Below, in pieces: positions 37,701 through 49,700 of a DNA stretch of 64,000 bases. The notes under the pieces were generated by a model. It ran no database searches. It was not told where the DNA came from and saw nothing but the letters and a program-made list of their open reading frames with translations. Every line of letters starts with the position of its first letter. Position 1 is the stretch's first letter. The translations under genes were made by a program, and so were the position numbers. The DNA comes from Parus major (taxonomy: Eukaryota; Chordata; Aves; Passeriformes; Paridae): contig NC_031797.1 in the NCBI RefSeq assembly GCF_001522545.3, positions 328,644 through 392,643 of the forward strand. Direction: 5' to 3'.

Positions 37701-40700
37701 CCAGCTGCTCTTACTTTTGTTCCTGAATGCCTTCCGTGTGTGGTTACAATAAACTCCACTGGGAGTCATGCAAAGACCCTTCCCGGCTCTCCATCATTGC
37801 TTAGCTGTCTGTGGTGTGTGTGTGTCTGTGTGNNNNNNNNNNNNNNNNNNNNNNNNNNNNNNNNNNNNNNNNNNNNNNNNNNNNNNNNNNNNNNNNNNNN
37901 NNNNNNNNNNNNNNNNNNNNNNNNNNNNNNNNNNNNNNNNNNNNNNNNNNNNNNNNNNNNNNNNNNNNNNNNNNNNNNNNNNAGTGTGATTGTGTTGTGT
38001 CAGTATGTGTGAGTGTGATTGTGTTGTGTCAGTATGTGTGATTGTGTGAGTGTGATTGTGTTGTGTCAGTATGTGTGATTGTGTGTGTGTGTGTGTCTGT
38101 GTGTGTGTGTGATTGTGTTGTGTCAGTATGTGTGTGTGTGTGTGTGTGTGATTGTGTTGTGTCAGTATGTGTGTGTGTGTGTGTGAGTGTGATTGTGTTG
38201 TGTCAGTATGTGTGTGTGTGTGTGTGTGTGTGATTGTGTTGTGTCAGTATGTGTGTGTGTGTGTGTGTGTGTGATTGTGTTGTGTCAGTATGTGTGGGTG
38301 TGTGAGTGTGATTGTGTTGTGTCAGTAGGTGTGATTGTATGTGTGTGTGAGTGTGATTGTGTGTGTGTGAGTGTGATTGTGTTGTGTCAGTATGTGTGAT
38401 TGTGTGTGTGTGTGAGTGTGATTGTGTGTGTGTGAGTGTGATTGTGTTGTGTCAGTATGTGTGATTGTGTGTATGTGAGTGTCTGTGTGTGTGTGTGATT
38501 GTGTTGTGTCAGTATGTGTGTATGTGTGATTGTGTGTGTGATTGTGTTGTGTCAGTATGTGTGATTGTGTGTGTGTGAGTGTGATTGTGCCCTGCCCAGA
38601 TGCTTTCCTCTCTGGAGGCACTTTTGGGAAGGTAGTGTCACCTGCCCACCTCCATCTGACGCTACAATTTACCAACATGAAACCCACACAGAAGTACATG
38701 CAAACTGTTTGCCCAGTTCAGTGGACAGAGGCAGGTCACCTGAACATTCATACATGTAGTAAGGAATGAGAGGAACTTTCATCCCAACAGAATAAACAAG
38801 TTATTAATAAACAAACCACAGGAAATATTCAAAGGAGTAAAACTGTCTAAACCAGTACTGTAATTTTCAAAAATCTCCATAACAATTCAGATGTAACTGC
38901 ATTTTGAGAGACTCCACCTGTCAATGAAACCCCCAGGAATTCCAATAATAAACTCTACAAAGCTACTATGTCACATCAGAGAGACATTCTGTCTACAGAC
39001 TGCACATGGTGACAGAGAGCAGGTGGAAGGACAGCATCCTCAGTGGGCTGAGGCAGAAAAGGATTTACTGTCTCCTATTTACTGTTACTGTTTACTACAA
39101 GTTATCAGAGTGCAGGGAGAGCTGGCTTTTCATCCAAATGGAGGCAGAATAAACATGTTTTACAACTCCTTTTTCACTGTTTCTGTGAATATTTGTAACT
39201 ATATGGAATGCTATAAATAAATAATACACATCCTTTTCTTCTTTTTGAATTAGGTTTTTAGGCAGGAGTTTTGAATTACATGTGGAGTGTTAAATGGAGC
39301 ACATGCTGATGAGCTCAAAGTTGATGCCTAGCCTATGGATACATGCTTTCAGATAGATGAATACTACTCCAGGGATTTAATGATTTCTTTTGGCTATGTG
39401 GCTTTCCTGGGAGAAACCAATTCCTTACACAAATAGCAGAGCAGCCTCTTGTAAATAAGGCATTCCAACCAAGCTGTGGAGAATCCTCCTTTTCTGTGGA
39501 AACCTGAGCCAGGACTGACATTCAGATCTGTCTGACCGGAGATTTATTTTGTGCCTCCACATAACAAGGAGAATTTCCACACAGCTGTTTTCAAGGCAGT
39601 TTTTGTTCTTAGCTCACAAGCTTCCACCCCCATGGAAGGGTGCTGTTTGTGACTTTCAGGATGCTGAAGTCAAATGACAGCAGAATCAAATCCAGTCTGT
39701 AGCTTTTGAAAGCAACAGTGTGCAAACTAGTTGCAGAAAAGGTGCAGCAGAAGGAATCTCCTTGCAGAGAGGCAAAAGGAAACTATGGGAAAGGGAACAG
39801 AAAGGATGCCTTTTTAGTAGGTACTGAAGCAGCAGCAAAGTAGTAAGATGTAAACAGCAGAGAGTTTTTCAGGTTCAAATGTGTGCCAAAGCAGGATGCC
39901 AATCTGACAAGGTGAGGGAAAGTCAGAAACAAGGGCCCAGTAAGGAATAAAGGTACAGCAGTATAAGGAGACTTGGGATTGGAAATAAGGGGGAAAAGAA
40001 GGAAAAGTTTTTGTAACAGAGGAGCAGTAGAGAATTATTTCAGAGATAAGTGGGTCAGGGAAAACCCAAGATGCTCTTTGCACAGGGACAGAGGGCAGAC
40101 AGGGAGCTGAGATCTCTTTGCATAGGGATGGAGAGCAGACAGGGAGCTGGGATCTGTGCAGGGATGGAGGGCAGGGAAAGGCAGTGAGCTGTCTGTGGAG
40201 CTCAGCTCCAGTGAAAACCTGAGATCATGGCTTGTGCTCCTGCTCACCAGGCCTCACTGAACTTCTTTGACAGGCTGGGCCGGTCCATGTTCCTCCGTCG
40301 CCGGAACCACTTTTCCACCTTCCTCACTGGCAGGTCACATTGCTTGGCTAAGCTGAGCAGCTCACCCTGGAAAACAGGTGAGGCAGCAGGGTCAGATCCA
40401 GATTCAAAGGTCTGATAGGGCAATATCTCATCTGACCCACCACAGAGCCCAGTTGGAGCCCCTGGCCAGCCCAAGTCTGTTCAGGCTAAGGCATCTTTCT
40501 GAAAGCTGTCTGTTCCTAGTGTAAAGATCTTGGATACTAGAAAATCTTTCCATTCCCCTCTAATCAATTGCTTAGAAATGCTAATGTTGACACTTCTCAT
40601 TTCTTATGTGAACTTCCCCAGTTTCACATGAGTTTGTTGCCAAATCACATCCTCACCCTGTCTTCAAGGACCAAATCCCTCAAATCAATAAACAGCACTG

Positions 40701-43700
40701 CAGCTTAAATAATTTTTTATGGTTTCACACTGAATCTTGTCATGCCTCTCACCATTCTGATTCAGTATCATGATGGATGTCATGAACAGATGCAACATCA
40801 TTTTCCTGCTGGATATTCTCCTTTTGTGGTAAACCTGTTAGGGGTAATTCTTCAGTATATAACTCATGGAAATCCTGCAATTACCTTCCTTCTTGTCCTT
40901 AAGCTGTTATGAGTTTGGCATACAACATGAAAAAAGGCTGTCGTGTTTTATATTCCTACTTGGAAATGTCATCATGGTTATTTATTAAGTAAATAAATAA
41001 GCTTATTTTTTAAGTAAAGCAATATTTTTTTCATGGAAGGCATTTACCTGAATTGGTATCTTGTGAGAGTGGCCTACATACTTTGAGCATGCTGTACAAA
41101 AATAAGTTCATTATCAATTTTCAGATATGCTGCTTTCAGATATGCTGTTTTTTGAGTTCTGTTCTGGTGGTGGAGACAAATGGAGATGCTAATTTACATT
41201 CTCCAGCTCTCCATCATGAGGAATTCCTCCCAAGAAATGGCTGCCAAGAACTGCAAAATCTCATCTTGTACTGAACAAGTAAAAGCTGCCTCTAAGCAGT
41301 GGTTTGAGAGCTCAGGGGAGAGGAAGGAAGCCAGCAGACTGGCTGAGGTGTACCTGGTGAGTGGAGACAGCCAGGCAGCAGTTCCTGCTCCACCTCATAC
41401 TGCTGTCTCATGGTGAGGATCTGCTCCAGCATCCCAGATGTGCTGGGAGAAAAGCAGCACTTCAGTGCAACGAGGCTGCAAGGAGCTGTGGGAAAAACCT
41501 GGTGGCAAAGCCAGGTCTTGAGTTAGATCTCTGCCACAGAAGCAGTTATACTCAGAAAGATTTGGATTTTGGGGACAGAAAGGCAAGTGGAAGATCAGGG
41601 ACTACCACACTGACAAGTGTCCCTTAGAACACTCCTTCCCACTGCTGCAGAGATGGGCTGGCTGCACAATCCAGATCAATGCCTATGTTTTCATTTTAGC
41701 CTCTTTTCCTTTATTTCTAACCTGGTACTGCATGTCCTGGGGCTCCTCATGCCCCACTGCAGCACAAACCAGCCTTGCCAAAGCAATGTGTTTGGAGTAG
41801 GAATGTTCCTTGGGACTGGAACTCATGGTGAGGCCCCTGCTCACCCATCCTTGATAATAGTTCACTGCTACTGTTTCAAGGCCAAGAGAAAGCCTACAAA
41901 AACAAGCTGAAAGAAAATCAGATTCCTTTCCCTACCACAGCGTTCACACACAGGGACTTCACTGACCAGGTTAAATTCTAATATTGCCTGACAATTCACA
42001 ATCCTGCTAGTGGTTTTTCCCATCAGCAGCAGCCATTTTAACTCTGGATTATCTTGCCAGTTTCTTGAAAATCACTCTTCTTAGCCCTCAGGGGAAAACT
42101 ACCCAGCAGTTGTGTTAGCAGGTTTCTGAAGCCCCTCACAATCGCTGTGATGATGACCAAGACTCTGGTTTCTTGCAAGGCCAGTCTCAAACTCATGGAT
42201 TGCATGACAACAGAATGACCCAGTCTAGGACTAGGAGATGAAGCAAGGCACATGGGCTGAGCTGCAGGGACTAGCAATGTGGGAGCTCAAAGCAGATGAT
42301 GTGACTAATTTTTTACAGGATTTGCCAGTATATGGAAAGAAGCCATCACAGAGTGGCTGAGGTTGGAAGGGACCATGGAGATCACCTTGTACAATGGGCC
42401 TTGCTCAAACAGAGCCACCTAGAGCCAGGTGTCTAGTGTGGCAGTGGCCTCAGGGGAGACAAAGAGTTCCATTGTCCCACCCCAAACCCCTTGTGAAGGG
42501 CGGCCCAGGTGCTCTGACTGGGTTTGAGTCCCTGGGGGGTTCTCCCTTGGTGTGTTTCTAATGGTTCCTGACCCTGAACTCCACCCTCAAAGGTGGGGAC
42601 CCTTGAGAGTTCTGTCCCTCAAAAACCCCTGCTGTGCCTCTGTCCGGGGCTCTCTGGTCTGGACCTGACTTTGTTCCCATGCTGAATAAATGGTTTCATG
42701 AACGGGAGCCCGTCTTGTTGGTGTTTTATGCTGGTCCCCAGAATCCTGCTGCTTCACTGGACAAGATCCTGAGGTTGCTGGCCGCAACAGGATATAAATT
42801 CCACAATCTCCCTGGGCCCCCTCACAGTAAGAAAGTACCACTGCTGTTCAAGGCAGAGCCCCCTGTGTTGCAGTTTGTGCTGTGTAGATGGTAAGCAGGG
42901 AGCAGGAGCAGTCACTGTTTCTTTTGGGAGCACAGTTTCCTCCCAGGTGTTCAGAAGCAGAACTCAGAGCTGATGGCATTGCAGGAGGGCCCTCTTGGCT
43001 GGCTGCTCTCGGCTAACCAGTGCTACAGCATTTCCTTCATTGAGCTTCCAGATGTGAATGGCATTGCTAAACTGAAGATTCCAAATGGGATTTTCTTTGG
43101 CTAAAGACACTAAATCTACAGGAATGCAAAGGAAGAAGGGACTCACCTCTTTAGGGTTCTTGCGGCGTGTACTATAGAATGTTTCCAGCACAGGGTTGGG
43201 CTGAGCTTTTGGTCTCTGCTTGTCTCTCACGCCCAATTTGGTACTGAGGGGCAGGGCTATGGCTCTGCAAAAGAGAACATAAAAGGTCAGCCAAAAACAG
43301 AACAGTGATTTTTGATTTTGCACCACTTTTAAAACATGATGTGTTGCCACTGAAGATGAATAGCTCACACGGACACAGGTCGAGGTGTGGTGAAAAGAAG
43401 AGAGAGTTTATTTTTCCTCCCAGGATTTATAGGCTTGTGACCATGGCCAGGGATGGGATGGGCAGGATAACACTTTCTCACTGCACTGGCCATGAGAGAT
43501 GCCCATCACAAGACGTGGAACAGAAAGAATGTACACATATCTATGTTTACAGTTACTGTCCTGGAAAAGTCTTTAGAAAACCATGTCAGCAAGCTCAGAA
43601 GCTGAGTTTTCAGGGCAACAATGATGCAATACATAGGAGCTGCCTCCCATATGTGAATCCAAACATGAGTATCATGTGGAGCAGGTAAAATCCCAAAATT

Positions 43701-46700
43701 ACAGTAGAAACTGTTGGACTTGTACCCTATGCTCTGATCTGTGATAGTCAAAACTACATTAGGCTGGCAAGTGCTGTATCCTCCTTTGTCAACTTCTGAA
43801 TCACCAATCACGTCTCTAGCTTGCTTGCAGCTGATGGGGAGTACCACACTGATGATAAGGCCTAAATGTTGTTCCCTGCTTGATCTAGAACATGGAACAT
43901 CCATCACATGCATCTGAACTAAGGCCTTGGCTCAGATCAAGAGGGAAGCACTGCCAGAAGCATAGTATTAATGCAGAAGAAATGTCCTGCTGAAACAGGA
44001 AGCCATTTGGTCTTGAGTAATTTACCTCTATATTTCCTAATATAAATCAAACACAGTTGCAAAATGAGGACATGGCAACTAGAAACCTTGTCACAAGGAA
44101 TGGATGTTTGCACTAGCTGTGCATCTTCAGTCCTTCACAGTGAAATAAAGCAAAACAAAACAAAACAAAAAAAATCTGCATCAATAGAAAGAAATTATCC
44201 AAGGAAAACTGTTCAGAGAATTCCTGTGCTCAACAAACTCAACTCCAGTACCAACACTCCTCCCTACGTCAGCAGCAGGAAACATCCTCATCGAAGGTGT
44301 GAAGTGAGATCTTGCATAAATGACACAAAGAGGAAACTTGTCAAACAATTTTTTTTTTTAGAAAAAAGACCCAAATCATCTGAATTTTACTTGAACTTCT
44401 CAAGAATTAGCTTTTCTTATTAATTGCTCCCTTTTACACACTGCCACTGGGAAAGTGTGTCTGCGCTACTACAAACTGCTGCTGAAGCTGGTTTGATCTG
44501 ACACCACCAAGCAGAGGCAGTGAGTGCTGAGCCCCACACCTGCTCTGCCTGGTCACTCCTGCTGTCCAGGGAAGTCCTCTGATCAGTTCTCTGTAATGAT
44601 CTGGACATAGAATAAGATTTTTTTTTCACTTTGCTTAGAAAAGTTGCAAATGCAGGTGTTTAAAGGTGATCTATTTCAAAATAGTATGGGGTGTATTTAT
44701 GGCTGTGATTAGCTGGTGTGGTTACCTGTTGTTTCTGCTAGTCATGGAGCTTATGCTCTGTATGCATGTCTTTAGGGACTATTTCAGGTCCAACATCCTT
44801 CAGAAGGGTCTTTTAGAAGTTTTCTTTTCAAGAACTCATTTCTTAATTTAGTTAACAAGTATTAAAAACGATTTTATAAAAAGACCTCGTACCTAAGGGA
44901 TGATGTAACTTCTGCTAAACCACAGAATGCTCGTTCATTTTACTCACTCATATAACAGCTCATTCTCACTTTTCTTTTGCATAGCCAACCCACCTGCCTG
45001 TATATCAATTGTTCTTTGTCATCATCTCTGGGAAATTTCTTTGGCATCACTGGCTATAGGAACATTCAAGGATGTACCAAGACCAGTAAAAATGATATAT
45101 TTCTACCATAAAAGAAGGGCCAGGGATAAGTGTGCTTGCTGGCAATGCATAGTGATCACAAAAACATGGAGATCAAAAAAGCATTGAGTAGTTTCAGTGA
45201 AATTTAGCAGCACTCTGGCACTACTGCAAGATGGCAAAGGAATATAGCCATCACTGGGAATTCTGGGTTTTGGTTCTGACACCTGTCAAGGAATGTTTTA
45301 AGTGCATCTAAAGACTTTTTTAACATGAAGTGATTGGTTTAATAAGGGTGATACTGGACCAGCAGGTCTTGTGCTAAGAACAATAACACAGTATTTCAAT
45401 AATATCCATAACTCCACTGAAGCTGAAAAAACATCTACTTTAAGCTCTGCTCTGGTTCTTGTATTAAGCAGTTCCTTGAAGTGGGCCTGATCTTTCAAAG
45501 ATTCAATTCTATTGTTGAAAACAACCTTATTGTCATTTCTTATCAGGCCACATTGGGAACTGAAAGCTATGAAATTTTCCAGATGCATTAAAGCAAAGAG
45601 AATGTTTCTGTCAGGTGTCAACACAGCTTGCCAACAAATTTACTTTTCTGAAAAATTAAAGTGTCCTGACCAATTTCTTAATTTGGTTTAATCCCTGTTT
45701 CTCTATATTTCTTGCTGATTTCTTATGGTCATAGCATAAAATCTCACTATAACAGAAACAAGCCTAGTTGGCTTGTTTGACAAGTGGATGAACACAGGGT
45801 GTAACCAGTTACAATTACTTTGTTGTTGAGGTTTTGGGTTTACCCATGATTTATGGAACCAATCCTACTTTTACGAACATCATTGGGAAATCAAGGCATG
45901 AAATTCTTCCTAAGGGACATTTGCATGTATTGTTTGTATGCTCTGATGCAGCTCTCAGTTAAGTCCTGTTCAAAACACAGCCCAAAGAGGATGATGCTTG
46001 TACTGATTTCAGCATCACAGATATGTCATCTCAGTGGTAGGGACAGCCTCATCATGGCACTTTATCAGCTCTCTGCAAGACAAAAGGGTAAATCTGAGGA
46101 CTAAACTGTACCCCTCTCAGAATCAGACACAGGGAGATGATTCTCATCACCAGCCTACTTCTCCATCAGTGAGCATCTCTCATTCCATGGTTTACATGGC
46201 AGAGGTCTGACCAAGGCACTTTATTCAGTAATCACAGAACAAACTGAAAAATCTGCTGAAGTTCAAACTGAATGGGTTTATAATGAAGGGGCTTAAACTA
46301 CTATTCCCCCACCTTTCAAAGTGGACTACAATCCTGCAGAGGCTTTCAGAGTTAGTGTGAGACACAAGAAAATTTAATGTTGGGGGTGGATTTTTTTTAT
46401 TAGTTATAAGGGTGCCACTTGCAAATACCTTCAAGTACTAAGAAATGCAGAACCAGTGAAAGCAGCAATCTGAACTTCTGTTCTTTGAACTGCACTGTCT
46501 CTTTAGCCTCCGGCTTTCCTTCGGCATAGAGCTATCATTCTGTCCCTGCTGTAGGCTCTGCCTTCTCCTGCTTGCAGGAGAAGGTTTCACACCAGTTAAA
46601 CTGACTGTTCCATTTGGTACAAGGTCTGGATTCACCACAGTGCTGCTGTCCAAACTGAGTCAGGTCTGTTTTCAGTTAAATGCTGCAACATGTCCCTCAT

Positions 46701-49700
46701 CTTTGCACCAAACCCTGCCTGTAAGGCCTGAACAGGATACTGTTTCCAGATCCTTCCTGATTACTAAACAACAGAAGGCTTTATGCAAAATAAACTTTAG
46801 AAAGGTACATTTCTAAATAAAATACTCAGAATTGGTGTCCTTTCTTTCTTCTGGTTTTGACTTCAAGTATCTATTCCTGAAAGATCAAGAGTATCCATTT
46901 CTTTAAATGTACAGCTCATGGCTCACATCTTGCCACCAGCCTCCCACAAAGACACCTAGTATTTCTGACTAAAATCCTCTTCTAGTGAAATCTAGGAGCT
47001 GTGTGGATTTAAATTCACTGACAGTTCCTTTCAATTGCACAACATCCAAAAATCCCTGGGCAAGTCCAAAATCAGACAATCAAAAACTGTATGTAAAGTC
47101 TGGTTTTCAATGGCTTTACTATCCCTCAAAGCACTTTAGTTGCCACATTTTACTAACTATGCAGGCAAGAAACACTTTTCAATATTCCTTCAGGATTCCA
47201 AGGACTTGATTTTTATTGAAATAGTCTTAAACATTACATAACTAGAAGAGAAGCCAACATCCTTGTATGGCTATGTCCAGTGAAAAGTTCTGCTGAGGTA
47301 TAAAGCTCCAAATTATGGTTGCAGGACATATCTCCTACTCACAAGCATAATCTGGAAACACTGAAGAAACAGAGGAGGTTCCCAAGTTATAGGTCCTCTC
47401 TTTTCTCAGGACATCATTAACTGCTTCCCCCAGTTCCTGCCTCAGTACAGTGGCCTAGCTCAGCACAGCAGTAGTAATGGGCTTTCTATTCTCCAGGACT
47501 GAACCCACTTTTTCCCACCTTCCTCAGCACAAACCAGCTCACAGGGGTGTTGCTTCACCGCCTGTGAGCTGTTTCTTCTCCCCCAGGGCTGCACCCACAA
47601 CCTCCTCAGCTCTCCCAGGCCACACCCAGACATTGCAGGTCCTCCTCCCACAGCCACCACCTCATCCCCAGCATAGCTGGCTCTTAGAAGGATGTTGCTG
47701 TCTCAGTTTTCCCCAGTTCAGCCAGCCAGTGCAAAGGAGAGGGAAATCCATCCTTGAGGAAGCAGATTCTTTCACAAGTTTAATGCCCAAAAAAAGGATG
47801 AAACAATTGGTCCCAGACTTCCCCTGCCTCTTATTATTTACCTGGATTTCTGACAGTTAAATCACATTATAACATGTCTGAAATCCCAAAGCAGGCACCA
47901 CCAGGAACTATCTAGAAAGAGAAAAGCTCAGTACCCAGTGCACAGTTGCAAGTAATAGCTGGTGGTGGCTGAGGGTAGAATAAATTACCAGAGGGCAAGC
48001 TACAGCCACCAAACCCAAACCTATCTACTAGTTACAGCCACTCATTTTGATCTGCAGACCAAGTGTACAAAGATACACATAGGGTTATCTACACAGAAAA
48101 TGAGAAATAAACACACATTTCCTTCTGCAATTCTCAAACTTGGTGTCAATTATTTTAAACAGGGCCAGTCCCACTGTTTAAAGATACAGATAAGGCAATG
48201 GAGAAACTGAGGGCTGGATTCACACCTCACCTTCCCACAGGAAGCTTTCTTCTCCAGGATGAACTGGATGTGAAACACTAATGATTCAGAATGAGAAAAA
48301 GTCATGCTGAAATAAATGACTGCAGAGTTAGGACAAACAAAAATATAGCTCAGAACACTGGCTTGTAATTTGCATAGGTAAAATAGTGCAATGATTATAG
48401 GTTTCCTGCACCTGTAAAATGGGCTTGTGATGTTATCTTTTTCAAGGGTGTGACATGCAGCTTTTATTTAATGAAGTTTGTGAATCAAAACAACTTTAAA
48501 ATTAATGAGTAAGACCAGGCCTGTAGAAACACTCCCAGCTGAGGCAGCACTTGGGAAAGAAAAAATCTTTTTACTTGGCCACTGGCATCTAAAAGCAGAT
48601 GAAAAAGATATTTAGATTGACTATAAGTGGTGTGCATGAGGTAGGCAAATAAAGGCCAGAGTCCCAGAAGCACAGAATCGATGCTGAAAGGGGCCTCAGG
48701 AGATCACCCAGACCAACTATGCTGCTCGAGCAGGGCCAGCTCCAGCAGGCTGAGTGGGCTATGTTCAGCTGGGTGTCATGAATCTCTGCCCATGCAGACT
48801 CCTTCCCCCTTTGGGGAAACTGTTCCAATGTTTGACCACCCTCACAGTAAGAAGAGACTTTTAGTATGTGCAGATAGAGCATCATGCATTTCTGTTTGTC
48901 CCCATTGCCTCGTATCCTGCTGTGAGCCACCACAGGGAAGTTTGACTCCTCCGTTTCCCTGACCATGTCTTGCACTGGGGAGACATAAATTGGCCAAGTG
49001 CCAGTCACTGTGGCACATGGATTCAATTTCCAGCTCTACACCAGAAGTGCATCCATGTCACTGACCAGCAGGGCCTGCCTGAAGGAGTACAGAGTCCAGC
49101 CAGGTTTCACGCATCAGCAGAAAAGAAATGTGAGTCACTTGTGTTTTAATGGCTACTTAGAGCACCTTGGTTTCCACATGAGTAGAGGTAACCAGGATGC
49201 CTGTGTCCGCAGGAAAGTGCATGATAAAAACCATGGAACTTATGGAATGCATAAACATACTGTTTACAAAGAAGAGATTTTAATTCATCCTAAAATTATT
49301 ATTTCAGTAATTATCCACACATTTAGTTTTAATAAAATGTCCCAACTTGCAGCCAGTATTTTTACATAAAAACATTCTTACAGGAGAGCTCTGAATCATT
49401 TCAACTTCTATATGCTTTTCCAAGTACCCTTGTGTCACAGAGAATCTGTAGAAGAAGAATCTTTCTAGTCTACAGGAAAATCCATTTCCATTTTGTTGTG
49501 CAGCCACTTTTCAAAAAAGAATGATAAAATGTTTTTTAAATTGTCATTTTACCCATTTTCTAAACTTAAAACCATTGAAGATTTCAAAAGATTACCTCTT
49601 CAAAGAGCTACTAAGAATACTGGGTTTTGAATATACTGAAAAACAATTAAAGTGTATTCAAAATCATGAAAGGGGACTTGCTCTGCAGTCTTGACAATGG

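Noticed and set aside
37623..38769. Several overlapping frames rich in Val/Cys/Ser (plus) and Thr/His (minus)
   Set aside because: They are translations of the TG-rich satellite and of the N gap.
46438..46653. Ser/Arg-rich 71-residue minus-strand frame in CERS4 intron 1
   Set aside because: No splice context, no family similarity; composition alone is not evidence.
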